NCBI GenBank assembly: GCA_964581355.1
Contig: CAZOOA010000018.1
Span: 1-44,991 of the forward strand
Source: CAZOOA01 sp964581355
Lineage (GTDB): Bacteria; Bacillota; Dethiobacteria; DTU022; UBA8154
Length of the DNA stretch: 44,991 nucleotides
Reading direction: 5' to 3'
The translations under genes were made by a program, and so were the position numbers. Position 1 is the stretch's first letter; every line of letters starts with the position of its first letter. Shown piece after piece: positions 16,490 through 25,221 of the stretch. The notes below the pieces were generated by a model. The model was given only the letters and a program-made list of their open reading frames with translations, was not told the DNA's origin and did no database searches.

Positions 16490-16504
16490 TGCAAATGAGT
16501 TGCA
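16490..16504 (-). promoter_or_regulatory. Palindromic operator upstream of the znuA-type gene
   Basis: TGCAA-ATGAG-TTGCA is a perfect 5-5-5 inverted repeat, about 30 bp upstream of the start. Its position fits a metal-responsive repressor site (Zur, MntR or similar). The sequence does not clearly match one consensus. Confidence 0.5.
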
Positions 16505-16685
16505 TTTACTTTAACATATCCTGGGACTTGAAGCAAGAATTTTTTAAAAACACCCTTGACAGGAGAGAAAAATACTGGGGCAATGGCTTTGCTGTTGGGC
16601 AAACAGAGAACAAGAACATCATGATATACAGAAGGAATAAAAAAGTGGAAAAAACGGTAGCACAATTATTGAAAGTTTGTTGTTA

Positions 16686-16889
16686 TCATAAAAAAGGGGC
16701 AGGCCTGCTGAGAATTTGTCTGCAGTTCAGTGCGCGCCTGGAAAAAGTTATGTTCACTCCGTGTTTTTTCGCTTCTTTTTTGATTTTCCTGGAGAGATCT
16801 GTTCCAACAAAGTCTGTTAAGACCAAAACCAAGTCGATGGTTTCCGCCACATGCTGGTCAATAACCAGTGTTTTTCTCCCTTTACAGTG
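16686..16889 (-). pseudogene. Remnant of a DUF2325 gene
   Basis: An open frame of 67 codons without a usable start encodes TIDLVLVLTDFVGTDLSRK followed by IKKEAKKHGVNITFSRR. This matches the C-terminal half of DUF2325 proteins, where the pattern is usually DLVIVLTDYVSH...KEAKKRGVP...SR. A TAA stops the frame just upstream, and no N-terminal half is seen. It is best read as a 5'-truncated gene. It lies between the metal transporter and uspA on the minus strand. Confidence 0.55.
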
Positions 16890-16939
16890 TTAAAAGAAGC
16901 AAAGCGGCTAGTATGAGAATGCTGCACTAGGGAAAATAA

Positions 16940-16970
16940 TAGGCATAAGTTTCACTGAAACTTATGCCTA
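16940..16970 (-). terminator. Terminator of the uspA-like gene
   Basis: A 13-bp perfect stem (TAGGCATAAGTTT / AAACTTATGCCTA) with a 5-nt loop lies 25 bp past the uspA stop. On the minus strand it is followed by TTATTTT. Confidence 0.7.
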
Positions 16971-16995
16971 CGAGTTAAAGTGTTTGGCCGCTTTA

Positions 16996-17463
16996 TTACT
17001 TTACAATCAGGACGCTGGTATCAACTTCATGGGCGACAACATTGCTTACACTTCCGGGAAACAGTTTTTTTAACCCACCCAGGCCACGGTTGCCAAGCAC
17101 CACAAGATCATAGTTTTTCTCTTTAGCGAATTCGACGATATTTGTAGCAGCGGGGCCTTCTTTCACGATCCGATGAATCGACAAGCCTTTTTCCTTAAAT
17201 ATTTCCTCTGCTTCGGAAAAGATTTTTTCCCTTTCTTCTTCCTTTATTTCTTCTTCCAGTTCTCGGACTCGTTTACGCAGTTCTTCCCGGGAATACCCCT
17301 GCTCCCTGGCCCATCCCATTGCCCAGGAAGGAATGTAAGGCTTCTTGTTGTCTACATAAATTACGGTCACATGTGGGTTCGCCTGGTTTTCTGCAATTCG
17401 TGCCGCCTCTTTCAGCGCTTTTTGGCTTTGCTCGGACCCATCTGTACAAGCTAAAATTCTCAT
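16996..17463 (-). CDS. Universal stress protein, UspA family
   Basis: 155 residues. The N-terminus RILACTDGSEQSQKAL and the ATP-binding motif VLGNRGLGGLKKLFPGSVSN (G-x2-G-x9-G-S) identify an ATP-binding UspA-type protein. A Glu/Lys-rich helical insert (residues ~65-95) is typical of the group. The ATG has GGGAGG at good spacing. It is a single-gene transcript closed by the hairpin at 16940-16970. Its exact role is unknown. Confidence 0.9.
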   Translation of the reverse strand: MRILACTDGSEQSQKALKEAARIAENQANPHVTVIYVDNKKPYIPSWAMGWAREQGYSREELRKRVRELEEEIKEEEREKIFSEAEEIFKEKGLSIHRIVKEGPAATNIVEFAKEKNYDLVVLGNRGLGGLKKLFPGSVSNVVAHEVDTSVLIVK

Positions 17464-17865
17464 AATTCTCCCTCCCTTCGGATAATATTTGTTTTAAGCA
17501 AATAGTAACGGTAAGGGAAAACAAGGCTCATGGTGGGACAAAAATTTGTGAAAAAAATAACTTGCTGAGCTGAAAATGTTGTGTAAAGTCATAATATTCT
17601 ATTTTTTACTAACTGTCAAAAGCTGAAATTTGCCGTTTATAGCCAATTCTACAAAAAAACTATAGCTATGGCGGGCAAGCTTTGAATTTTGGCAAAATAT
17701 AAAAAATTTTCTCGGATGCGTCAAGAAGCAAAAGAGGAGGTGGAGAAGGATAAAAAGGCTTATTGTTAAAAGTTATTAATTGACTTGAGGCTACAGCTTT
17801 TTCATCCTTCTGAAGGTGTCCTGTTTAATGGGGAGATGGGGGCTTTTGAGTTTTTTTCTTTCATT
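17464..17865. other. Intergenic region of about 400 bp between uspA and typA
   Basis: AT-rich sequence that must hold the uspA promoter (minus strand) and the typA transcript end. No convincing -35/-10 pair, terminator or conserved open frame was found by eye. Confidence 0.5.
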
Positions 17866-17909
17866 TTATTGGCCTGTTTGCTGGCCCTTATTGGCCTGTT
17901 TGCTGGCCC
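17866..17909 (-). repeat. 22-bp perfect tandem duplication at the typA stop codon
   Basis: Two identical 22-bp units (17866-17887 and 17888-17909) abut. Because 22 is not a multiple of 3, the second unit is read in a new frame and brings in the stop codon. Confidence 0.85.
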
Positions 17910-19698
17910 GGGCTCTTTGGTGTCTGCAGAGTATTTTCTTGCGCAGGCGGATGCTTTTGGGGGTGATTTCCACATATTCATCATCATTGATAAATTCGAT
18001 GGCTTCTTCCAGGGTCAGCAGGCGGGGTTCCTGTAATCGGATATTATCGTCGGAGCCGCTGGCCCGAAAGTTGGTAAGCTGCTTTTGTTTGCAGACGTTT
18101 ATTTCCAGGTCGTGTTCCCGCTTGTGCTGGCCGATGATCATTCCTTCATAAACCCGGGTTCCTGGCTGGATAAAAAGGGTTCCCCGGTCTTCAAACTGGA
18201 GCAGTCCGTATGGCGCGGCTTCACCCTGCTCCCAGGCGAGCAGGGCTCCCTGGCGCCGGGGTTTATAGTCGCCCCTGTACGGTTCGTAGCTGCTAAAAGT
18301 GTGGTACATAATCCCGTGTCCCCGGGTGTCGGTCAGGAATTCGGAGCGAAAGCCGATCAGTCCCCGGGCGGGTATCTTGTATTCCAGGCGGGTCTGGTTC
18401 AGGCTGCTTTGCGACATGTTGAGCATTTCACCTTTGCGCTGGCCCAGGTTTTCCATCACGGCGGCCATGGCTTCGGCGGGGATATCAACAACAAGGTGTT
18501 CCATGGGTTCCATAAGCTGTCCTTCAACCCGCTTGAAGATCACCTCAGGTTTGGAAACCTGGAGTTCGTATCCTTCCCGGCGCATGGTTTCTATCAGGAT
18601 GGACAGGTGCAGTTCCCCCCGCCCGGAGACGACCCAGGCATCGGTGCTGTCTGTATCTTCAACCCCGAGGCTTACATTGGACTCCAGTTCTTTATACAGG
18701 CGTTCCCGCAGCTTGCGTGAGGTGACGTATGTCCCTTCCAGCCCGGCAAAAGGACTGTTGTTGACCACGAAAGTCATGGAGAGGGTGGGCTCATCTACAG
18801 TGAGAACTGGAAGCTGTTCTGCTGCATGAAGGTCTGCCAGGGTTTCGCCGATGTTGACATTTTCAATTCCCGCTACGGCGATAATATCGCCTGCCCGGGC
18901 CCGGTCTGTGTTTATTTTTTTTAGCCCCCGGTAGGTAAAAAGACCGGTGACTTTTCCCTGGCTCACCTGGCCGTTGTGGCCGATAACAGCTATGGATTGG
19001 CCTGAGTGGACGCTACCCCTGTTGATTCGCCCGATGGCGTATTTTCCCAGGTAGTTGTCGTATTCCAGGTTGGCCACCAGCATCTGAAAGGTGCCTTCGG
19101 GTTCCACGTCCGGGGGGCTGACGTGGTGGACAATTGCCTCAAAAAGAGGTTCCAGGTTCGTTGAGTCTTCATCCACCTCGTTTTTGGCCAACCCTTCCTT
19201 GGCTGAGGCATAAATGATGGGGAAATCCAGTTGACGGTCTGTGGCTCCCAACTCCACAAAGAGGTCGAAAACCTCGTCGATAACCTGGTGGGGCCGGGCG
19301 TCGGGCCGGTCAATTTTGTTAACGACCACTACGGGGTTCAGCTGTTTTTCCAGGGCTTTGCGCAGGACAAACTTGGTCTGGGGCATGGGGCCTTCGAAGG
19401 AATCTACGACCAGTAAGGCACCGTCGGCCATGCTCAGCGCACGTTCAACTTCTCCCCCAAAGTCGGCATGCCCGGGAGTATCCACGATATTAATTTTTGT
19501 ATCTTTGTAAAACACGGCCGTGTTCTTGGCCAGGATGGTGATGCCCCGTTCCCTTTCCAGGTCGATGTTGTCCATGACCCGCTCATTAACGACTTCATTG
19601 TCGCGAAAAATTCCGCTTTGTCTCAACATACAATCCACCAGGGTAGTTTTCCCGTGGTCTACGTGGGCGATAATAGCGATGTTTCTGATTTGATTCAT
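17866..19698 (-). CDS. typA: Translational GTPase TypA/BipA
   Basis: 610 residues, the usual length. G-motifs: AHVDHGKTT (G1), RGITI (G2), DTPGHADF (G3) and NKIDRP (G4). The EF-G-like domains III and V and the TypA-specific C-terminal domain follow, ending near TPKSIRLRKKIL. TypA is a ribosome-associated GTPase involved in assembly and stress or cold adaptation. The extreme C-terminus (QRARASKQANKGQQTGQ) is produced by a 22-bp tandem duplication. With a single copy the frame would continue for a further 16 residues or so with a different tail. Confidence 0.95.
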   Translation of the reverse strand: MNQIRNIAIIAHVDHGKTTLVDCMLRQSGIFRDNEVVNERVMDNIDLERERGITILAKNTAVFYKDTKINIVDTPGHADFGGEVERALSMADGALLVVDSFEGPMPQTKFVLRKALEKQLNPVVVVNKIDRPDARPHQVIDEVFDLFVELGATDRQLDFPIIYASAKEGLAKNEVDEDSTNLEPLFEAIVHHVSPPDVEPEGTFQMLVANLEYDNYLGKYAIGRINRGSVHSGQSIAVIGHNGQVSQGKVTGLFTYRGLKKINTDRARAGDIIAVAGIENVNIGETLADLHAAEQLPVLTVDEPTLSMTFVVNNSPFAGLEGTYVTSRKLRERLYKELESNVSLGVEDTDSTDAWVVSGRGELHLSILIETMRREGYELQVSKPEVIFKRVEGQLMEPMEHLVVDIPAEAMAAVMENLGQRKGEMLNMSQSSLNQTRLEYKIPARGLIGFRSEFLTDTRGHGIMYHTFSSYEPYRGDYKPRRQGALLAWEQGEAAPYGLLQFEDRGTLFIQPGTRVYEGMIIGQHKREHDLEINVCKQKQLTNFRASGSDDNIRLQEPRLLTLEEAIEFINDDEYVEITPKSIRLRKKILCRHQRARASKQANKGQQTGQ

Positions 19699-19917
19699 AT
19701 TAATTATCTTCCTCCTGCGGGGTCCAGCCCCGGTATTCCCTGTATAACAGCTTTCTAAGTATACCAGTTGTACCAGCTGCTGGCAAGATTTATCGGGGGA
19801 GCAGGAAAATGTGCTTTTATATAGAAATTTCTTTCATCTAAGCTCTTTCCTTTCAAGTCTTGCTCAAAAATGAAAAAAATATATCGCTTGGCAAAGCAAC
19901 ACTGATGATCTAAAAGG

Positions 19918-19937
19918 TTCTGGCATGTCCAGGCTAG
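19918..19937 (-). repeat. Dispersed intergenic motif, copy 2
   Basis: On the minus strand it reads CTAGCCTGGACATGCCAGAA, similar to the copy at 5878-5899. It lies 60 bp upstream of the MBL gene. Confidence 0.4.
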
Positions 19938-19997
19938 ATAGTGTGAGCCAATCCTTATACTTTTAGAACTTACTGATGATTTAAGGAGATTTGAAAC

Positions 19998-20918
19998 ATG
20001 ATAAAAAAAATTTTGGATGGCTTTTTCTTCATCCAGCGGGGCTGGTTAAGCGGCAACCATTTTGTTTTTAACGGCAGGCAGAAAGTCCTGATTGATACCG
20101 GTTACCAAGGTGACCTTTCCCTGACCCTGGAACTGATTGAAGAAGCGGGTGTGCCTGTTCCGCAGGTTGATTTAATCATCTCCACTCATTCCCACTGTGA
20201 CCATGTCGGGGCCAACCGGCTGATCCAGGAAAGGTCTGGCTGCCAGGTGGCTATGCATACCATCGACAAGCATTACGTGGAAACGAAAAACGATTGGTTT
20301 ACCTGGTGGCGCTATTATGACCAGGAAGCTGAGTTTTTCCATGTAGACCTGGAACTACAGGAAGGCCAAAGTGTTTTCCTGGACGGACTGGAACTTGTAG
20401 TACTGCATACCCCGGGACATGCTTCCGGGCAGATATCCCTTTATTCCCCTGAGCATAAATTTTTGCTTTCTGCCGATGCTATCTGGGACGGCGATTTTGG
20501 GGCTTTGACACCCCGCATTGAAGGGAATATTTCTCCCTTTTTGCAGCACCAAACCTTGGATAAGTTGGCCGCTTTGGATCTTGCAGCGATTTATCCGGGG
20601 CACGGCAGCCCTGTTTTCCAGCCGCAGGAAGCTCTGAAGCGGGGCTTGAAAAGGGTGGAAGCGTTCCTGGAAAACCCGCAGCTTATGGCAAAAGACCAGG
20701 TGAAAAAACTATTCATCTACATATTGCTGATGAAATCGGGTTACAGGGAAGAAGAGTTTTTCGGCTACCTGATGCGAACTCACTGGTACCGGGAGACGGT
20801 TGATCTTTTTTTCCAAGGCTGCTATGAAGATGTTTACCGGGAGATCCTGCAGGAGTTGCTGCAAAAGGGCCTGGTTAAGCGGAGTAATGACCACCTGGTA
20901 ACTACGGTGAGGGCATAA
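19998..20918 (+). CDS. MBL-fold metallo-hydrolase
   Basis: 306 residues. The metal-binding motif HSHCDH spans residues 64-69, with further ligands in TPGHASG, SADAIWDGD and YPGHGSP. This is the binuclear zinc/iron centre of the metallo-beta-lactamase fold. The C-terminal ~90 residues look like a winged-helix extension, as in the LACTB2-like group. The substrate is unknown; thioester or other hydrolase activity is possible. AAGGAG lies 9 nt before the ATG. The patatin-like gene follows 62 bp later on the same strand. Confidence 0.88.
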   Translation: MIKKILDGFFFIQRGWLSGNHFVFNGRQKVLIDTGYQGDLSLTLELIEEAGVPVPQVDLIISTHSHCDHVGANRLIQERSGCQVAMHTIDKHYVETKNDWFTWWRYYDQEAEFFHVDLELQEGQSVFLDGLELVVLHTPGHASGQISLYSPEHKFLLSADAIWDGDFGALTPRIEGNISPFLQHQTLDKLAALDLAAIYPGHGSPVFQPQEALKRGLKRVEAFLENPQLMAKDQVKKLFIYILLMKSGYREEEFFGYLMRTHWYRETVDLFFQGCYEDVYREILQELLQKGLVKRSNDHLVTTVRA

Positions 20919-20980
20919 ATAATGTTCCGGTTTGAAAACAAAATAAAACAGGGCAAATAATAGAGAAGGAGCGCATAACG

Positions 20981-21784
20981 ATGAAAATCGGCTTGGCATT
21001 AAGCGGAGGAGCTGTTAAGGGAATGGCCCACATCGGGGTGATTAAATACTTGGAAGAAAGAAAAATAAATGTAAGTCATGTAGCCGGGACCAGTGCGGGA
21101 TCGCTGATCGGGGCTTTTTATGCTGCAGGGCTTAGTGCTGAAGAGATGGAGCAGATTGCCCTGGAGATTAACTGGAAGGAAATAATTAGAAATATTACCC
21201 GTGTGCGCTTTCCCCGCAAAGGGTTGATCAATACTGAGTTCCTGTCCCGGATCGTGGAAAAATTCCTGGGCCAGATAACCTTTGAAGACCTGGAAAAGCC
21301 CTTTATTGCTGTTTCTGTAGATATTGAAAAGAGCAATATTGTGCATACAGAACAAGGGGATTTGACCTCTGCTTTAATGGCCAGTTGTGCCATCCCCGGC
21401 ATTTTGACTCCCGTGGAACGGAATGGCTTGTCCCTGGTGGATGGAGGGGTGCTGCAGAACATACCGACACGGCCCCTGGTGGATAAAGGGTTGAAAGAAA
21501 TAATCGCTGTGGATCTTAATGCCCATTCGGATCTGACTGGGGTTCCTGAGAGCATATTTGAAATTATTTTCCGTTCTATCTATATGATGGCCCGGGAACG
21601 GGACGACCAGGACAGTAAGTTGGCCAAACATTATATTGCCCCTGACCTGGGGAAAATAGGGGCCTGGGAACTGGATAAGACCAAGGAGTTAATTGAACTG
21701 GGCTACCAGGAAGCCAAAAATGTACTGGGGCAGGCCCAGTTCAAGCCGGGCCTGTGGGGAAGAATTGCCGGCAGGAGAAAATAA
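20981..21784 (+). CDS. Patatin-like phospholipase, RssA type
   Basis: 267 residues. The oxyanion loop GGAVKG (9-14), the nucleophile elbow GTSAGS with Ser38, and the catalytic DGG (LSLVDGGVLQ) are all present, so the Ser-Asp dyad is intact. Bacterial RssA-like proteins are predicted lipid acyl hydrolases with unknown substrates. AGAAGGAG precedes the ATG. The stop codon overlaps the start of the DUF1294 gene (TAATG), indicating an operon. Confidence 0.9.
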   Translation: MKIGLALSGGAVKGMAHIGVIKYLEERKINVSHVAGTSAGSLIGAFYAAGLSAEEMEQIALEINWKEIIRNITRVRFPRKGLINTEFLSRIVEKFLGQITFEDLEKPFIAVSVDIEKSNIVHTEQGDLTSALMASCAIPGILTPVERNGLSLVDGGVLQNIPTRPLVDKGLKEIIAVDLNAHSDLTGVPESIFEIIFRSIYMMARERDDQDSKLAKHYIAPDLGKIGAWELDKTKELIELGYQEAKNVLGQAQFKPGLWGRIAGRRK

Positions 21785-22083
21785 TGTCAGAGGTCTTTTT
21801 TGAGGCGAACACCTTAAATTATTTCCTGGCCTGGAATTTGTTTGCCTTTTTGTTGATGTTCTATGATAAATATGCTTCCCAAAGATACCTGGCCCGTGTC
21901 CCGGAAAAGTATCTTTTTATCCTGGCCTTTCTTATAGGGGCTGCGGGCATTTACCTGGGCATGAAAGTATTTCGGCACAAAACATTGAAACCGAAGTTTA
22001 AGTATGGTTTGCCCGCTCTGGTTTTATTCAATGCCTTCATTATTTATTTCCTGATTTATTTCCTGGCTGCAAGTGGATACTAA
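21784..22083 (+). CDS. DUF1294 small membrane protein
   Basis: 99 residues from the ATG at 21784, which overlaps the upstream stop in TAATG and has AGGAG nearby. Three hydrophobic segments are visible. The family pattern is clear: FYDKYASQ, RVPEKYLFILAFLIGAAGIYLGM, then FRHKTLKPKF. DUF1294 proteins have no established function. Translational coupling to the patatin-like lipase suggests a membrane-lipid setting. Confidence 0.85.
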   Translation: MSEVFFEANTLNYFLAWNLFAFLLMFYDKYASQRYLARVPEKYLFILAFLIGAAGIYLGMKVFRHKTLKPKFKYGLPALVLFNAFIIYFLIYFLAASGY

Positions 22084-22144
22084 CCGCTACAACTCTAACG
22101 AGTCTTGTCGCCCGGACGACAGCTCCAATACACGGTTTTCCACA

Positions 22145-23224
22145 CTACAGTGGTTTGTCTTCCGGCAGTTTTTCACCCAAAGCCAGTCTGCAGATATCGC
22201 TTATCATGTAATTGCTCATCCCTTGGGAATATGCTTTTTCATTGAGGCTTTTAAAGCACATTGGACATAAATATACCATAGCTTCTGCTCCAGTATTTCT
22301 AGCGTCTTTAATATTTTCTTCCTTAAAATACTCAATATTTTTCCCCCTGGAAAATAGCTTGAGATCGGGCCCGGCAGCTTCGATGCCGCAACATAGCGCA
22401 TTGATGCCATCGTATTTCCTGTCAACCCGTTTTACTCCAATTAGAGAGAAGATTTCGTCCAGGATCGTTTCAACCTCTTTGGGTGTGTGACGTGAAGCGC
22501 AGGGTCGCTGGTAGGCAACGCTCAGGTTTAATGGGACAATCCGGTCCTTGTGTTCTTGCAGGTAGTCTCGCAGGTATTCAAAAAAATGCACAACCCTGAA
22601 GGGAACTTCGATGCCGTACCGGGGTGCTATGTCTTTCAGTAGAGCATAGCAGTCTTCATGGACAAAAATAATCTCTTCTGCACCGGACTTTGCCAGGTTG
22701 TCGACTGTTGTTTGCATGCGCTCGCGCATAATTGATTCATTACCCATGTGAGCAAACAGTATATGACAGAAGTAGGGGAGTCCTTTTAAAATAGTCAGGT
22801 TTTCAAACAGCTGGCCCTGGGGTGCCCAGGGCATGTTTCCAGTCATTACACATAAAGACATAACTTTGCCTTGAATATCTACGGGCCTGGGTTCACTTTT
22901 AGCCCGGAAACGCTCTGCCATTTGCTCTAAAAGCTCCGGGTCGACAAAATTTCCATCCTCTTCCAGTCGCTTCAAGATGAGATCAAAGGGTTGGGCTTCC
23001 TGGGGGCAGAACTCGTTGCATGCAAAGCAGGTAATACAGTCGTGCAGCCAATCTACTGTTTCTCCCTTGACCAGTTTTTCAAATTCTTTTCCTGCGAACT
23101 CTTCATCTACATCGATATAATGACATTTCGCAAGACATTCGCCACAAAAATCGCACCGGGATTCGTCAAACAAGTCAGCCACCACCGTTTCTATAGTATT
23201 TGATTGCAAGGGGAGCCGGGGCAT
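22145..23224 (-). CDS. HdrD-like iron-sulfur (CCG-domain) protein
   Basis: 359 residues. Two [4Fe-4S] ferredoxin motifs lie at residues 24-34 (CDFCGECLAKC) and 63-73 (CITCFACNEFC). One CCG domain follows, with its Cys residues in YQRPCAS, ALCCGIE and LCPMCFK. This is the architecture of heterodisulfide-reductase subunit D, GlpC and related electron-transfer proteins. It probably passes electrons to or from a disulfide, quinone or partner oxidoreductase; no partner is encoded next to it. The start MPRLPLQS lacks a clear ribosome binding site, which is odd for this genome. Confidence 0.87.
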   Translation of the reverse strand: MPRLPLQSNTIETVVADLFDESRCDFCGECLAKCHYIDVDEEFAGKEFEKLVKGETVDWLHDCITCFACNEFCPQEAQPFDLILKRLEEDGNFVDPELLEQMAERFRAKSEPRPVDIQGKVMSLCVMTGNMPWAPQGQLFENLTILKGLPYFCHILFAHMGNESIMRERMQTTVDNLAKSGAEEIIFVHEDCYALLKDIAPRYGIEVPFRVVHFFEYLRDYLQEHKDRIVPLNLSVAYQRPCASRHTPKEVETILDEIFSLIGVKRVDRKYDGINALCCGIEAAGPDLKLFSRGKNIEYFKEENIKDARNTGAEAMVYLCPMCFKSLNEKAYSQGMSNYMISDICRLALGEKLPEDKPL

Positions 23225-23295
23225 TTCAAAAGGTATGGTTTATGTTGTAGTTCAAGGCAATTCTACTGGTTTATCGTTATACTGGAAACATTTTG

Positions 23296-23325
23296 ATCAT
23301 ACTCCAGCTCATGAGCATATGTCAA
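23296..23325 (-). promoter_or_regulatory. Putative promoter of the HdrD-like gene
   Basis: On the minus strand, TTGACA (23325-23320), 18 bp, then TATGAT (23301-23296), about 70 bp before the start codon. The spacer contains CTCATGAG. Confidence 0.6.
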
Positions 23326-23350
23326 ATATTTTGTTTGAAAACACATAAGA

Positions 23351-23370
23351 CTAACCTGGACAAAACAGAG
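23351..23370 (+). repeat. Dispersed intergenic motif, copy 3
   Basis: CTAACCTGGACAAAACAGAG, upstream of the HdrD-like gene; closely matches the copy at 35657. Confidence 0.45.
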
Positions 23371-23462
23371 TCATAAAGGATTTACTGCCGGGATAAAAGT
23401 TTTTAAAATGCAGACTCTACTGTTAAGAGCCCTGATTGTTCACCTATTTCTGTCTTATTAAT

Positions 23463-23972
23463 TTAATCATTACCTGGATAGACCGGCCTGCCACTGCTGT
23501 TTTGCATAGCCCAGATTCCTTCTACCCTGTCCTCGGAAAGATGCTTGGCCCTGTAGAGTGCTCTGTCAGTTCATCCAATTAGTTCCTCTACCGTGGTTGC
23601 ATATTTGGGAAGAGATGATACGCCTGTGGAAACAGTTATTTCACATTCCCGTTTAACAGCCAGTCGAATTCGCTCAGCCACTTTAAGAGCATCTTCCGGG
23701 CCGAGACCGGGAAGAACTAATGCGAACTCTTCTCCTCCGTAGCGAGCGGCAACATCAGAGCTGCGGATGTTGGAAAGAATAACATCGGCTAATCTTTCCA
23801 ACATCTTGTCCCCTGCTTGGTGGCCAAGTCTATCGTTAAGGGTTTTAAAGTTATCTATATCGATCATGAGAAGGGAAAAACCTCGATTCTCTCTCCCGAC
23901 AATTTCTGTCCGCAGGTAGGTCTGGAAAAAGCGGTGGTTGCTAAGACCGGTGAGGCCGTCTTTAACAGCCAT
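23463..23972 (-). pseudogene. GGDEF diguanylate cyclase fragment with an in-frame TGA
   Basis: The GGDEF domain is recognisable: DGLTGLSNHRFF, MIDIDNFKTLND, GGEEF at the active site and ITVSTGVSSLP. A TGA at 23571-23573 interrupts the conserved end, after which the same frame continues as TDRALYRAKHLSEDRV, the normal ADRALYxAK segment, to a TAA at 23463. An Arg CGA to TGA change would explain this. No sensory N-terminal domain or good start is seen; the first ATG lies at 23972. The gene is probably inactive, although the GGEEF loop itself is intact. Confidence 0.75.
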
Positions 23973-24036
23973 TTCCTTGAAATAACGACGCGAACGAACA
24001 ATGAAAAAATTTGTTGCGTTAAAAGTGGCAGGTTTG

Positions 24037-24693
24037 TTAGTCGGTTGCTTCTATGACCAGTTCTTTGTTCTCTTTTCTCGTGATAACTTTTTCCACCAGC
24101 AGGCCGATCATGACTACGGAAATGATTGTAAGGACAAAGCGCAGCGCCGTAAAGGACGGGCCCAAAAATTTCAGTTCCACCATGAGCTGGGGAAGCTTGG
24201 CCGCTGCCCAAGTTCCGAGAAATATGGTGATGTTCATTAGCCGGGCCCCTTTCCTGTGCATGGCGGCTGCGATGGGAAAAGCGATATATACAGGTCCTGT
24301 AGGGATGGTTCCAAAGACAAAGGCAAGGCCGATTCCTTTTACCCCGGCTTCTTTCCCCATATATTTTTGAATAAATGATTTGGGCACCCATACCTCAAAA
24401 AGTCCCATCAAGATAAAGACCGGGGGAATAATCAGCGCCATTTCCTGCAGGTAACTTAAAGAAACATCATAGACAGCCCTGGACTGGGGTGGATAAAGGA
24501 AATGGATGGCAATAAAGATAGCTGCCACAATTCCCAGTAAAACAAATTCTTTTGGTGACACTTTTGGCCCCTGTCCCGGTCCACCCCCGGGTCCACCCGG
24601 TGCCGGACCGTTTTGAGGTGAAGCACTGTTTTGGGAATCGCCCCCCTTTTGAGGGGAGTGCTTAAAGGTGTTGTTATTGTTCCTGTCTTTCAT
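24037..24693 (-). CDS. DUF318-type permease, C-terminal half
   Basis: 218 residues. A low-complexity Asn/Gly/Pro-rich cytoplasmic N-terminus (~45 residues, PGGPGGGPGQGPK) precedes about five membrane segments with GTIPTGPVYIAFPIAAAM. It matches the second half of the DUF318/ArsP-type permeases, which are usually one protein of about 300-350 residues. Its ATG overlaps the stop of the other half in ATGA, so the two are translated together and likely form one transporter. The substrate is unknown; ArsP exports organoarsenicals. Confidence 0.7.
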   Translation of the reverse strand: MKDRNNNNTFKHSPQKGGDSQNSASPQNGPAPGGPGGGPGQGPKVSPKEFVLLGIVAAIFIAIHFLYPPQSRAVYDVSLSYLQEMALIIPPVFILMGLFEVWVPKSFIQKYMGKEAGVKGIGLAFVFGTIPTGPVYIAFPIAAAMHRKGARLMNITIFLGTWAAAKLPQLMVELKFLGPSFTALRFVLTIISVVMIGLLVEKVITRKENKELVIEATD

Positions 24694-25169
24694 ATCAAAA
24701 TCACCCCCATAACTAAACCGATTAGAAGAGCAAAGATAAAGCTGAAAATGTTGCGCAGCAGGGTATACCTGACGCCCAATTCTTTTATTTCAATTGGTGC
24801 AGTGACCGTGCCCACCATGGTCAGCGTGGTAATAAAGGTGGCGATGGTCATCACGGCAGCCCCGGATCGCAGCAGGGAGGCGGCCAGCGGGATAGAAATT
24901 ATGTTGGGGATAAAAGTAATGGCCCCCACTCCCGCTGCCAGCATTGTCCCTGAAAATCCGGCATCAGCTCCCAGGTAATGTTCAATGGTTTCCGGTGGGA
25001 TAAAACCCAGCATTAACCCTACCAGGCCGATGATGATCAGCAAGCTGGGCAGCATTTTAACCAGGATACGCCTGGCAATAAACAGGGCTTGCTTGGTCTT
25101 TTTTCTATCCTTGGCAATGGAATAACCCAACCCTGCGACCAGAAAGGCGTAAATTAGCACAAGCTCCAA
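24690..25169 (-). CDS. DUF318-type permease, N-terminal half
   Basis: 159 residues from the TTG at 25169, chosen because AAGGAG lies 8 nt upstream; an apparent start 10 codons earlier has none. Four to five membrane segments, with LGFIPPETIEHYLGADAGFSGT and FIPNIISIPLAASLLR, as in the other half of DUF318 permeases. The stop overlaps the next gene by 4 bp. A palindromic TetR-type operator lies 35 bp upstream (25204-25221), so the divergent TetR gene's product probably represses this pair. Confidence 0.7.
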   Translation of the reverse strand: MELVLIYAFLVAGLGYSIAKDRKKTKQALFIARRILVKMLPSLLIIIGLVGLMLGFIPPETIEHYLGADAGFSGTMLAAGVGAITFIPNIISIPLAASLLRSGAAVMTIATFITTLTMVGTVTAPIEIKELGVRYTLLRNIFSFIFALLIGLVMGVILI

Positions 25170-25203
25170 AGTTAACACTCCTTTCGTAATAAACAACAAG
25201 CCT

Positions 25204-25221
25204 TGAATGAATGCTCATTCA
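25204..25221. promoter_or_regulatory. TetR-type operator before the permease pair
   Basis: TGAATGA-ATGC-TCATTCA is a perfect 7-bp inverted repeat with a 4-bp spacer. The same half-sites occur upstream of the TetR gene at 25988-26005. Confidence 0.8.

Noticed and set aside
16489..16893. Plus-strand open frame of 134 codons between the znuA-type gene and uspA
   Set aside because: No ribosome binding site, no family pattern, and it runs across the palindromic operator and the DUF2325 remnant on the other strand.
18085..18720. 211-codon plus-strand frame inside typA
   Set aside because: Fully antisense to a highly conserved gene and without start signals; explained by codon bias of typA.
19918..19997. 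tRNA gene in the leader of the MBL gene
   Set aside because: No cloverleaf could be formed; the apparent stem is the dispersed CCTGGAC motif.
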